From Agilicoccus flavus (lineage in GTDB: Bacteria > Actinomycetota > Actinomycetes > Actinomycetales > Dermatophilaceae): 64,000 nt of DNA. The DNA lies in NCBI RefSeq assembly GCF_014857905.1, contig NZ_JACYXE010000001.1, positions 372,001 to 436,000 on the forward strand. Reading direction: 5' to 3'. Within the stretch, counting starts at the first letter, position 1. Each line of letters begins with the position of its first letter. The position numbers were made by a program, and so were the translations under genes. Positions 48,238 through 56,051 of the stretch are shown here, one piece after another. Under the pieces are notes generated by a model. That model saw only the letters and a list, made by a program, of their open reading frames with translations. It had not been told where the DNA came from and did not search any database.

Positions 48238-48390
48238 CTGCGTCCCCCTCGACGCTGGCTGCCCCTGCGTTGGATGCCAGCGAGCTTGACACGCAGCAGC
48301 ATTCGCGCGCAAGAGAGCACGGAGGCTACGCGCCTACTGCTTCTCCGGCGGGGCATCCTCCGGGTCGCGCCTTCTCGGCCCGCGAGGAAA

Positions 48391-48436
48391 CAGCTGTGCC
48401 CCTTCGAGGAGACGTCTCCTTGAGGGGGCACAACTG
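48391..48436. terminator. Long imperfect hairpin
   Basis: The centre AGGAGACGTCTCCT is a perfect 14-bp palindrome. The outer arms CAGCTGTGCCCC and GGGGCACAACTG pair at 11 of 12 positions around a 4-nt mismatch bubble. It lies 10 bp past the stop of the 48446-49192 gene (minus strand), so termination is likely. Confidence 0.65.
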
Positions 48437-48445
48437 TTGACGGGT

Positions 48446-49192
48446 CTACGCGGCTCCCGGCTCCTGGCCTGGCTCTACCGGGTCGAGCCAGTCCGCGCCG
48501 CGTCGACCGGTCACGTACTCACCGCCACCGGGGTCGGCGAACGCCTCGACGAGGACGGCGCGGGCTGCGGGGGTCGCGGCGGCGAGGGTGGCGTCTCGGT
48601 ACTCGGCCCAGTCGGTCCACGTCCACCCGGCACCGGCGTCGACCGAGTGCTCGGTGGAGGGGACCTCGGTGCCGTCGACGAAGACGTTCAGGTGTGCCCA
48701 GCCGCCGTCGTCGGTGGCCTTGACGACCTCGACAACCGGCGCGGCAGGCGGGACGTCGGATGCCGTCGGGGGGGACTGGACGAGGCGGGCGACGAACTCG
48801 AGGGCGGCGCGGGCCTGCGCGGGATCGAGGCCGTCCACGGTGAGGACCGCGCCGTAGTTGGCACGCGAGTGCAGCGCGACCGACAGGGGCACCTCCCCCT
48901 GCCTCGTCCACCGAGCGTGCAGGTCGGGGCGGAGCCGATGACTGCCCGCGTTCCGGTCAGAGACGTACGTGCCGGGCAGGAGTGCCTCCATGTCGTCGAC
49001 GACGCCCCGCGCAACGTCGTCCCTAGCGTCGGCGATGGCAGCGGCCTCGAGGGCCTGGGCGAGGTCAGGCAGGTAAATGTCGATGAGTCGCCGTCGCAGA
49101 TCGCCTGCGAGCTTGACCGCCGGGCGAGTCATTGTCTGGGTGATCGACGGGACGCCGTAGGGGCCGGTCTTCGGCGGGTACTCCGCGGACAT
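48446..49192 (-). CDS. Hypothetical protein in accessory region
   Basis: 248 residues from ATG 49192 (MSAEYPPKTGPYGVPSITQT); ATG 49132 is the alternative. Helical N-terminus (KLAGDLRRRLIDIYLPDLAQ), then beta segments (LHARWTRQGEVPLSVALHSR, ANYGAVLTVDGLDPAQARAA, WAHLNVFVDGTEVPSTEHSV). The tail is Pro/Gly-rich. No recognised domain, signal or membrane segment. The reading frame is open further upstream across the PAPS-reductase-like fragment, so an older longer gene may have been rearranged. Confidence 0.5.
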   Translation of the reverse strand: MSAEYPPKTGPYGVPSITQTMTRPAVKLAGDLRRRLIDIYLPDLAQALEAAAIADARDDVARGVVDDMEALLPGTYVSDRNAGSHRLRPDLHARWTRQGEVPLSVALHSRANYGAVLTVDGLDPAQARAALEFVARLVQSPPTASDVPPAAPVVEVVKATDDGGWAHLNVFVDGTEVPSTEHSVDAGAGWTWTDWAEYRDATLAAATPAARAVLVEAFADPGGGEYVTGRRGADWLDPVEPGQEPGAA

Positions 49193-49303
49193 CCGCCACC
49201 GTTCGCAATCCAGCCGCCTCACCCGCACCGCCGCCTGGCCGGGACCGCTCAACGTCGCGCCCCACCATTGGGAGAAGTGCGTGCTGCGGTCGGAGATCGA
49301 CAC

Positions 49304-49544
49304 GGACCACTGGCTCGCGGTACGAGGTGGGTGCGGTCTCCTCGATGAGCGGCAGCCCCCACCCGCGGCAGGTGTCTCGCACGAACTGGCGGGTCGCCTC
49401 GATGCCGATGGTCGTGTTCGCGTGGGCGGCGTGCGTGAAGCTCGACCTGAGGGCCTCATCGACAGGCCCCAACGGCTCCTGAGTGCCTGTCCAGCAGTGC
49501 GCCCCGGGGGCACTGTCGGCAGTCCAGCAGCAGGCGGCGCGCAA
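49304..49544 (-). pseudogene. PAPS-reductase-like fragment
   Basis: A short stretch reads SSFTHAAHANTTIGIEATRQ followed by FVRDTCRGWGLPLIEE and SYRE. It matches the region after the PP-loop of phosphoadenosine-phosphosulfate reductase-family proteins (strand, then H-x-N-T-G-I-G-I-E-x-T). The upstream PP-loop and the downstream C-terminal half are missing. Family members occur in sulfate assimilation, DNA phosphorothioation and phages. The fragment is too short to be functional. Confidence 0.5.
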
Positions 49545-49549
49545 CAGCC

Positions 49550-50149
49550 CTACGACGGCTCATCGCCGACCGACGGCGCCGCGTCCAGATGCCTCCACCG
49601 TTCCCGCGCGGACTGGCGGGTGATCCCGACGTCGGAACCGATAGCCGTCCACGACCAGCCGGCCAGCCGCGCCGAACGGACCGCCTCACCCAGGGCCTCC
49701 GAGGCCGCGCGAGACGCGGCCGCCGCAGCGCGGACCCGAGCCCTCGAGGCCGTCTTCTCGATGTGGACATCGACGATCGCCTCTATGACAGCCGCGACGT
49801 CGGGCAGCTCGTCGACGAACACGGCGTCGTCGTCGACGGCGTAGACCCACCCGCCGCCCGGGTCGTGCGCGGCAGGGGAGGGGGCGCGACGCCACCGGCC
49901 GAGCTCGACCGTCTGCGCCGGCTCGAGGGCGAGCTGTCCGTCGGCGCCGGCCCGCTCGTCGCATCGCAGCACCCACCCGACGATCTCCCCACGGTCCCGG
50001 CGCTGCCAGTCGCTGTAGGGGATTGCGGCGCCGTGGGCGTCGACCGTCGCCCACACCCCGCCGCTCGAGCTCGTGCCGCCCAGGCACCCATCGAGGAACT
50101 CCGGCAGCAGGTAACTCTCGTGCCGGCCGTCGTCACTAACCCACGCCAT
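49550..50149 (-). CDS. Hypothetical protein with C-terminal helix-turn-helix
   Basis: 199 residues. The N-terminal ~110 residues are beta-rich (SYLLPEFLDGCLGGTSSSGG, EIVGWVLRCDERAG, GGWVYAVDDDAVFVDELP). A helical segment VAAVIEAIVDVHIEKTASRA and an Ala/Arg-rich linker lead to SARLAGWSWTAIGSDVGITR QSARERW, a typical helix-turn-helix. Such proteins are common in actinobacterial phages and plasmids. It may regulate its own promoter, where a 7-bp inverted repeat occurs. Confidence 0.6.
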   Translation of the reverse strand: MAWVSDDGRHESYLLPEFLDGCLGGTSSSGGVWATVDAHGAAIPYSDWQRRDRGEIVGWVLRCDERAGADGQLALEPAQTVELGRWRRAPSPAAHDPGGGWVYAVDDDAVFVDELPDVAAVIEAIVDVHIEKTASRARVRAAAAASRAASEALGEAVRSARLAGWSWTAIGSDVGITRQSARERWRHLDAAPSVGDEPS

Positions 50150-50219
50150 CAGCGACCACCGCGCCTGCGGGCGGGGCAGCTGCGTTGCAGACGCTCACGA
50201 ATGGGCGAGTGGCAGTTTT

Positions 50220-50242
50220 TCATGTCACGAGCGTAGACATGA
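50220..50242. promoter_or_regulatory. TCATGTC-N9-GACATGA inverted repeat
   Basis: Perfect 7-bp arms at 50220-50226 and 50236-50242, just after a TTTTT run. It lies 71 bp upstream of the minus-strand HTH gene and 154 bp before the plus-strand amidase, a good place for a shared operator. Confidence 0.5.
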
Positions 50243-50395
50243 CAGGCGTCCCTGTCGCGCATGACTGACGCAGGCTACATCCAAAGATCCCCGCGACAGT
50301 CCTTCCGCCGAGTCCTGTTGCCGCGCAGCGCCTTCCGCTACGGTTCCTTCACCTGCTCGCTTCACCTGCTCGACCGACCGATGGGGAGTAACGGC

Positions 50396-51799
50396 ATGAA
50401 ACCGAGACGCTGGATGACTGGGGTTTCAGCCATCGCAGTCCTGCTGACGACCCTGACAGGCACCCATGTGCCCACTGAGCAGGCCGCGGCGGAGCGCAGC
50501 TCACCTGCCGCTGACGGCCGCCAGGCTTCCACCCGCACCTTTCAGGTGGATCGCTACACACCCAAGAACGACAAGCAGGCTCGCACACTGGAGACATTAG
50601 ACGACGATGGCCTACTCTTATACAGAGAAGATAGGCCATTGTGGGGCGCCAGCACTCATCAATTCGTCACGATAGACGCTCCAATAGAGGCAGGGACAGA
50701 GTCTCTTACCTCACTGATTAACCCACTTACTGAGGACATAGTCGGCGATGTGACCAGTTTTGAACGTATCGAACATGCCGATCCAGGCAAGAGTTACGTC
50801 ATCGCATGGGAGCTGGGCGAAGGTGCAAGTAGTCGCGACGCCTGGGGCACTCAGCGCAATATTCCTCAAAGCTCGATCGTCCCTGCATCGAAGTGCACAG
50901 TCGAGCCCACTGTTGAACAGTACCCCGTCCCGCTCCGCGCTAAGATAGTGGCCGAACAGGTCGCCGTATACAATAGCCCCATGCCCGAGCGATGCGAAAA
51001 TATGCTGGGCATCATCCCTGTGGAAGATTTTCCATACAAAGCAATCAAGCGAACAGAGGGATACGTACTGATTTCTAATGTGGGCTGGGTGCAGAGTCAG
51101 GTCGTCAGTGTACTTCCCTTACCTTTGGTCGCCATCGACCCCGGTCACGGCGCGATCCAGCGCGAGGACGGGCAGTTCTATGACCAGCATCAACTGACCC
51201 TGACGGGCATATCGGAGGACAAGATGGTTCTCGATATCGCCCGCGCGCTCCTGAGGCATGCCGACGATCAACGTGAACCCGTCGCAAATTTTTTCCTCAC
51301 GCGCGCAGACGACTACGCGCCTTTCGCTCCTAAGAACTGCGGCGACCCCTGTGGGGAGGATTTGCGAGGTCGAAGGCAGTTGGCTCACGACCGGGGCGCC
51401 GACTTCCTGATTTCGATTCACACCCAAGGTAAGTCAAGGGGTCTCCCCGGTGACTATTCCTTCATCGGCCCATTCTCCGATGGCTCCATAGCACTGTATC
51501 GCTATGAGGACGACGACTCGAAGGCGATAGGCATCTCCATCCAGGACGCCCTTGCTAGGCTTGGCGTGAAGCCCAGGGGTGCGCACTTGCGTGGACTGGC
51601 TATTCTAAGTCGGGACGAGCCTTATGACCCGGACAGAACTTCGGTTCTGATTGAGGTGGCTCATCACACGAATGACTACCTGGGCTGCACGGATTGTGAT
51701 GCCGATAAATTGAGGTCTCCCGAGTTTCGGGAAAGCGCCGGCGTCGCTATTTACGACGGATTGTCTCCGTTCCTTGTGGGATTTCGAGCAGTCGACTGA
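50396..51799 (+). CDS. Secreted N-acetylmuramoyl-L-alanine amidase (Amidase_3), low-GC island gene
   Basis: 467 residues. A signal peptide (MKPRRWMTGVSAIAVLLTTL) and a ~210-residue domain of unknown type precede an Amidase_3 domain (~235-460). Zinc ligands and catalysis are visible: VAIDPGHG (His), LTGISEDKMVLDIARALL (Glu), ADFLISIHTQG (His) and VLIEVAHHTND (catalytic Glu). It would cleave the amide between MurNAc and the stem peptide. From about 50580 the GC content and codon use are clearly lower than in neighbours, a sign of recent transfer. Ribosome site GGGGAG before ATG 50396. It could be a defence or competition lysin or a cell-wall remodelling enzyme. Confidence 0.8.
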   Translation: MKPRRWMTGVSAIAVLLTTLTGTHVPTEQAAAERSSPAADGRQASTRTFQVDRYTPKNDKQARTLETLDDDGLLLYREDRPLWGASTHQFVTIDAPIEAGTESLTSLINPLTEDIVGDVTSFERIEHADPGKSYVIAWELGEGASSRDAWGTQRNIPQSSIVPASKCTVEPTVEQYPVPLRAKIVAEQVAVYNSPMPERCENMLGIIPVEDFPYKAIKRTEGYVLISNVGWVQSQVVSVLPLPLVAIDPGHGAIQREDGQFYDQHQLTLTGISEDKMVLDIARALLRHADDQREPVANFFLTRADDYAPFAPKNCGDPCGEDLRGRRQLAHDRGADFLISIHTQGKSRGLPGDYSFIGPFSDGSIALYRYEDDDSKAIGISIQDALARLGVKPRGAHLRGLAILSRDEPYDPDRTSVLIEVAHHTNDYLGCTDCDADKLRSPEFRESAGVAIYDGLSPFLVGFRAVD

Positions 51800-51812
51800 C
51801 CCCGCGGGGTCA
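51797..51812. terminator. 16-bp palindrome at the amidase stop
   Basis: TGACCCCGCGGGGTCA is perfectly palindromic and includes the amidase TGA stop; a likely terminator stem. Confidence 0.5.
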
Positions 51813-51879
51813 TCAGCCCGCAATGGTGCGAATACGCTTCAAGCGAGCACCTCTCTCTCTCGCTGATCGGAGCGCCATC

Positions 51880-53322
51880 ATGGCCTGCGTCCCTGCCGCA
51901 GCAACGCAGCGATCGCGGCGCTGGTGGGGCGCGGCGGCGGTCGCGGCGGTCGCGCTCACCGCGCCGTTGAGTGCGGCCGCTGTCGGCGCGCCGGCGGCTG
52001 ACCCGGCCGGGCTGACCCGCGTCTACGACCCGGTCGCCGGCTGGGTCGGGCTGTGGCGGTGGACCGGTACGGCCTGGGAGCCGGCCGGGTGGGAACGTGC
52101 CGCGGCCGCGGTGAGCTCGCCGGCGTCTCCGGCCGCGCCGGCGGCTGTCGGTGCCGCTGTCCGCACCAACGGCCGGCAGCTGTTGACGGCCGGGGGAGTG
52201 GCGGCGCCGTGGGTTGCTGACACGGCGTGGTGGCTGGCGCAGCGCCTCACGAAGGAGGAGGCGCGCGAGTACCTCGATGCCCGGGCGCGGCAGGGATTCA
52301 CGGTGATCCAGATGCCGGCGGTCATGGGCGGCGGGAACGGCGAGATGGGGCCGGTGGAGGCCCGCGACGGGTCGAGCCCGTACCGATCAGGCTTCGGTGA
52401 GCTCGAAGCCGCCGACGGCCCGTACTGGTCGCATGTGCGGTGGCTCGTCGACGAGGCCGCGGCCCGCGGACTGACGGTCGCTGTCCTGCCCGCGTGGTCC
52501 CGCAACCACGCCGGGTCGACGCTGACGGCAGGGAACGGCGCCGGCTACGGCCGGTTCCTCGCGCAGCTGCTCACCGGCAGGCAGGTCGTGTGGATGCTCG
52601 GCGGCGACGACCCCGACGGGCACAGGGAGATCTGGGCGGAGGTCGAGAAGGGGATCCGGGAGGTCGACCCGACGTCGCTGCTCATGTACCACCCGGGCGG
52701 GTATCGGACGTCGCTGCAGGACTATCCGAGCTCGCAGGTCGCCACCGTGCAGACCGGGCATTGCGACCCGACGGTGAATGGGTACGCGACCTTGCAGGCG
52801 CAGACGTTGGCGCAGACCGACAAGCCTGTCCTGGACCTCGAGCCGCTGTACGAGGAGCACCCGATCTGCTGGGACGCGGCACGCGGCTACTCGACGACCG
52901 AGCAAGTCCGCTCTCACCTCTACTGGGCGGCGATCGAGTCCGGGGCCGGCGTCACCTACGGGCACCACAGCGTGTGGCAGTTCGCCGGGGCCGGTGGCGC
53001 TGCGGGCACGAACGCGCCGCGCGGGACGTGGCGCGAGGCCCTGGAGTCACCCGTCGCCGGGCAGATCCGCCACCTGCGCGCCGCGTTGACCGCCAGGCCG
53101 ATGCTCGGCCGGGTCGCCGACGACCAGCTCGTCACCGCCGGGCAGGGGACTGGATGGCAGCGGGTCGCCGCGGCCCGCGACCCCGCCGGCGGCTACCTCA
53201 TGGCCTACCTGCCGGCCGGCTCGACGATCTCCCTCGACGGCAGCAAACTCGCCCGGACCGGCGCGGCACGGCTCACGACAGGCCCGTCAGCGCGCCGGTG
53301 TTCTTGGTGCCGCCGTCGGTGA
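51880..53322 (+). pseudogene. DUF4038 glycoside-hydrolase-like secreted protein, 3'-truncated
   Basis: 480 residues. An export signal (WGAAAVAAVALTAPLSAAAV) and an Ala/Pro linker precede a TIM-barrel-like DUF4038 domain: DTAWWLAQRLTKEEAREYLD, GFTVIQMPAVMGGGNGE, GRQVVWMLGGDDPDG (acidic), LDLEPLYEEHPICWD (acidic) and GAGVTYGHHSVWQFAG. Family members hydrolyse plant-type glycosides. The C-terminal beta-sandwich starts (AYLPAGSTISLDGSKL) but breaks at about 53285. The frame then ends in Arg/Cys nonsense within 40 bases of the EAL fragment. The catalytic part could still fold. Confidence 0.7.
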
Positions 53323-53340
53323 CCGTGCCGGTGGCGGCGT

Positions 53341-53655
53341 CGATCCCTCGACGACTTCGGCACCGGCTACGCCTCCCTCGCCACCCTCCTGCGCCTCCCC
53401 ATCGACTGCGTCAAGCTCGACCGCTCCCTCATCGCCCGGCTCGGCCTCGACGCCGAGGCGCCGCAGCAGGTCCGCGCGATCATCGACCTCGTCCACAGCC
53501 TCGGCATCACCGAGGTCATCGCGGAGGGCGTCGAGACGACGGAGCAGGAGGCGGCCCTCCAGGACCTGCGCTGCCCGATGGTGCAGGGCTGGCTCTACGG
53601 ACGGCCGGCGACGGCGGCCGCCACGCTGGCCGCTGACGCGCCCGCCTTCTCCTGA
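53341..53655 (+). pseudogene. EAL-domain (cyclic-di-GMP phosphodiesterase) C-terminal fragment
   Basis: The last ~104 residues of an EAL protein without start codon: LDDFGTGYASLATLLRLPID, CVKLDRSLIARLG, IAEGVETTEQEAALQDL and QGWLYGRPATAA, ending at TGA 53655. The DDFGTGYAS loop and EGVET motif are intact, but the EAL signature itself and the first half of the barrel are absent. It begins directly after the broken DUF4038 gene, so two unrelated genes have been joined by deletion or misassembly. Confidence 0.75.
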
Positions 53656-53664
53656 CCGACCGGA

Positions 53665-53853
53665 TCAGTGCCACGGGCGCCGCGGCTCGGTCGCCGGGCC
53701 GGCTCGGCGACGGGGAAGAAGAGCCAGAAGCCGCCTCGCGGGTCGAGCAGCGCACCCCAGGCCCCGAGGCCCAGGAGGGCGGCCGGGAGCATGGGCGGCG
53801 GCGAACCCAGCTCGCGCTCGGCATGCCGGGTGACCGACCTCGGTGATCCTCAT
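53665..53853 (-). CDS. Small hypothetical membrane protein, frameshifted
   Basis: It starts ATG AGG ATC ACC (MRITEVGHPACRA), overlapping the DUF2867 stop by 4 bp. After an indel near 53815 it continues PMLPAALLGLGAWGALLDPR, GGFWLFFPVAEPA. A second shift near 53690 would end it at PRRPWH. About 60 residues with one hydrophobic helix. The coupling supports a real gene; the two shifts lower confidence. Confidence 0.35.
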   Translation of the reverse strand: MRITEVGHPACRARAGFAAAHAPGRPPGPRGLGCAARPARRLLALLPRRRAGPATEPRRPWH

Positions 53854-54344
53854 CGGGTCGCTCCGTCTCGGTCGGTCGATGGCGGGTCGAGGACGGCGGC
53901 CGCCCGCCGGAGCATCCGACGCACGAGCACGCCGTGCACGAGCCGGACCGGGACGAGGTAGAGCCGCCCGAGGAGGTGGTGGCTCTCGACGACCGTGACG
54001 ACGTCGACGGAATCGGTGTTGCGGCGGACGGCGGCTCGGAAGTCCAGATGCCGGTCGTCGCTGCCGAGGAGGACCTCGCGATCGGTCCGGGCGTGCACCG
54101 CGAAGGACTCGGGTGAGGCCTCGCGCAACCCGAGCGGCGAGACCAGGCGGTCGCGCGCGGCCAGGAGCCGGGCGGCGGCAGGGGAGAGATCGGGGAAGAG
54201 CCGGTCGGCCCACTCCATGGGGTCGGTGCTCGCGCGGGCCGACACCGGCAGGCGTTGGCGGTCGCTCCAGTCCGAGCGCAGGCCGGAGGCGGCCAACAGC
54301 TCCGACGTGTGGGCGGCGCGGGGGTCGTGGGTGCCGATGCGCAT
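53850..54344 (-). CDS. DUF2867 family protein
   Basis: 164 residues from ATG 54344. It matches DUF2867 well: DPMEWADRLFPDLSPAAARL, FAVHARTDREVLLGSDDRHL, DFRAAVRRN, VVTVVESHHLLGRLYLVPVR and terminal MLRRAAAVL. This START-like fold often sits at the C-terminus of NAD-dependent epimerases or stands alone; activity unknown. It begins 2 bp from the end of the upstream membrane gene, so both are probably under TetR control. Confidence 0.72.
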   Translation of the reverse strand: MRIGTHDPRAAHTSELLAASGLRSDWSDRQRLPVSARASTDPMEWADRLFPDLSPAAARLLAARDRLVSPLGLREASPESFAVHARTDREVLLGSDDRHLDFRAAVRRNTDSVDVVTVVESHHLLGRLYLVPVRLVHGVLVRRMLRRAAAVLDPPSTDRDGATR

Positions 54345-54345
54345 G

Positions 54346-54795
54346 TCAGCGCTCCGCGCGGGCGCCTTGGCGCGCCGCCGCCACGAGCAGCGCCCCGGCC
54401 ACGATGATGATGAGGTCCTGATCGATCTTCGGGCCGCCTGTGATCATGCCGAGCGCCGCCCACGCAAGGAAGCCCCAGCCGATGAACGCGGGCGGCGTGA
54501 TGCCGCGGCGGTTCAGCCACAGGACGGTCAGGCCGACGACGAAGGTCGGCGGGCCGAAGCTGTTGACGCTGAACCAGTAGGCACTCATCGCGGGAGTCAT
54601 GTCCGAGAACTCGACCCCCTGCAGCTGCCCTCCGAACCAGGCACCGGCGTGCTGGGCCGCGCCCTCCACGGTGAGCGCGCCGATCGTGTGGGCGGCTATG
54701 TAGAACGTGGTGAGCCCGCCGGCCCAGGCGAGCGTGCTCATCCCCTTCCGGGGTGGCCGCGCACGGGTGGCCCGTTCGGCGAGTGAGGCTCTCAT
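54346..54795 (-). CDS. Four-helix membrane protein (DUF6463-like)
   Basis: 149 residues from ATG 54795 with a GGAG ribosome site. Four membrane helices: MSTLAWAGGLTTFYIAAHTI, SAYWFSVNSFGPPTFVVGL, GWGFLAWAALGMITGG and LIIIVAGALLVAAA. The order of helices and the loops resemble DUF6463-type proteins. First gene of the operon divergent from the TetR regulator, its most likely target. Confidence 0.65.
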   Translation of the reverse strand: MRASLAERATRARPPRKGMSTLAWAGGLTTFYIAAHTIGALTVEGAAQHAGAWFGGQLQGVEFSDMTPAMSAYWFSVNSFGPPTFVVGLTVLWLNRRGITPPAFIGWGFLAWAALGMITGGPKIDQDLIIIVAGALLVAAARQGARAER

Positions 54796-54855
54796 GACAA
54801 CTCCGTCATCGGTCGAGGATCGTGCGGGTCGCGGCTCCCCCTCCGTCATACGGTG

Positions 54856-54899
54856 GCGTACATTGGAGGCTACGACTGTTGTACGCAACCGCACAACAG
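54856..54899. promoter_or_regulatory. Overlapping inverted repeats between TetR gene and its divergent operon
   Basis: CTGTTGT (54876-54882) pairs with ACAACAG (54893-54899). GCGTAC (54856-54861) pairs with GTACGC (54881-54886). Both lie in the 131-bp divergent promoter, the expected site for TetR autorepression. Confidence 0.55.
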
Positions 54900-54926
54900 G
54901 GTCTGAGAAGACGGGTGGATCTGGCG

Positions 54927-55493
54927 ATGGGAGCTCTGCGGACACCACGGCGCCGATGGGTCGACGAGGGGTTGCAGGCCCTGGCCCGGGGAGGTGTCGA
55001 CGCCGTGCGCGTCGAGGCCCTGGCCAAGGCGATCGGGGTGACCAAGGGCGGCTTCTACGGCCACTTCGCCGATCGCGACGCGCTGCTGACCGAGATGCTG
55101 GACACCTGGGAGCGCGAGAGCGTGGAGGGCGTGGTCGACCGCGTCGAGGCGGCGGGCGGCGACGCGGTGGAGCGGATGCGCCTCGCCGGCCGGCTCACCT
55201 TCTCCGACGACCGCCTGCTGCACGTCGACCTGGCGGTGCGGGACTGGGCCCGCCGCGACGCGGGCGTCGCCGAACGCCTCCGCCGCGTCGACAACCGGCG
55301 CCTCCAGCTCGCGCGCGAGGCCATCCGCAGCTTCTGCACCGACCCCGACGAGGTCGAGGCCCGTGCCCTACTCGCCTTCTGCCTGGCCATCGGCCGCCAC
55401 GTCCTGGCCGCCGACCATCCGGGCGGCGAGCGCGACGAGGTCGTCGCGCGGGCGGCGGACATCGTCCTCGATCACCCCGGCCGGCGTCCCTGA
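54927..55493 (+). CDS. TetR/AcrR family transcriptional regulator
   Basis: 188 residues from ATG 54927 (GTG 54915 possible). N-terminal helix-turn-helix: RRRWVDEGLQALARGGVDAV, VEALAKAIGVTKGGFYGHFA, DRDALLTEML. The all-helical ligand-binding domain ends in an Arg/Asp-rich tail. It is divergent from the membrane/DUF2867 operon and probably represses it together with itself. Confidence 0.85.
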   Translation: MGALRTPRRRWVDEGLQALARGGVDAVRVEALAKAIGVTKGGFYGHFADRDALLTEMLDTWERESVEGVVDRVEAAGGDAVERMRLAGRLTFSDDRLLHVDLAVRDWARRDAGVAERLRRVDNRRLQLAREAIRSFCTDPDEVEARALLAFCLAIGRHVLAADHPGGERDEVVARAADIVLDHPGRRP

Positions 55494-55586
55494 TCCGTCG
55501 CCGCCGGCCACGCGGTCGACGGGCCACCGCCAGGGCGTGACCCGCCCGGGGCCTGCGATGGGCAGCACGGAGCCTTCTGTCACGCT

Positions 55587-55800
55587 CCAGCCAACTGTCG
55601 CGCTCACGACGGCTCGCACGCTCACCTCCGTTCGCCGCTCAGAGCCTTCTGTCGCGCTCACTCCGGCTCGCCAGCTCACCTCCGTTCGCCGCTCCAGCCA
55701 ACTGTCGCGCTCACGACGGCTCGCACGCTCACCTCCGTTCGCCGCTCAGAGCCTTCTGTCGCGCTCACTCCGGCTCGCCAGCTCACCTCCGTTCGCCGCT
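55587..55800. repeat. Two 107-bp tandem repeats, each built of two related ~53-bp halves
   Basis: Unit 1 (55587-55693) and unit 2 (55694-55800) are virtually identical. Inside each unit CTCACCTCCGTTCGCCGCTC ends both halves, giving four degenerate copies. A partial start of another copy is visible at 55571-55586. They fill the 312-bp gap between the TetR gene and the small basic gene; no gene is supported there. Confidence 0.85.
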
Positions 55801-55804
55801 CCGA

Positions 55805-55939
55805 TCAGCCCCGCTTGGGGTGCAGCGCCCCCTCGACCTGGGTTCCGCCGGAGGCCGCGTCCTTCTTCTCGCGCCGCTTCTCCTTCAGGGACTTGGTGCT
55901 CTTCTTCGACATCGCGTGTCGGGGCGACTTGTCGGACAT
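55805..55939 (-). CDS. Small basic conserved protein
   Basis: 44 residues starting MSDKSPRHAMSKKSTKSLKE, very rich in Lys, Arg and Ser and ending ALHPKRG. Good GAGGGAGA ribosome site before ATG 55939. Similar tiny lysine-rich proteins are widespread in actinobacteria but of unknown role; nucleic acid binding is a guess. Its 3' end abuts the tandem repeats. Confidence 0.65.
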   Translation of the reverse strand: MSDKSPRHAMSKKSTKSLKEKRREKKDAASGGTQVEGALHPKRG

Positions 55940-56051
55940 GAATCCATCTCCCTCGTCAGAGCCGAACGGCTCCATCCAGCGACCGTACGCCTGTTCGGGT
56001 CGGACGTCACCCGGTCGTCCCCCGACGGTGACGCCGATGAAAGGGTGAGGT

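Noticed and set aside
53287-53496. Minus-strand frame across the DUF4038/EAL junction
   Set aside because: The opposite strand clearly encodes EAL motifs; the frame is an acidic shadow.
55587-55800. CRISPR array
   Set aside because: Only two 107-bp direct units with conserved interiors and no unique spacers; no cas genes.
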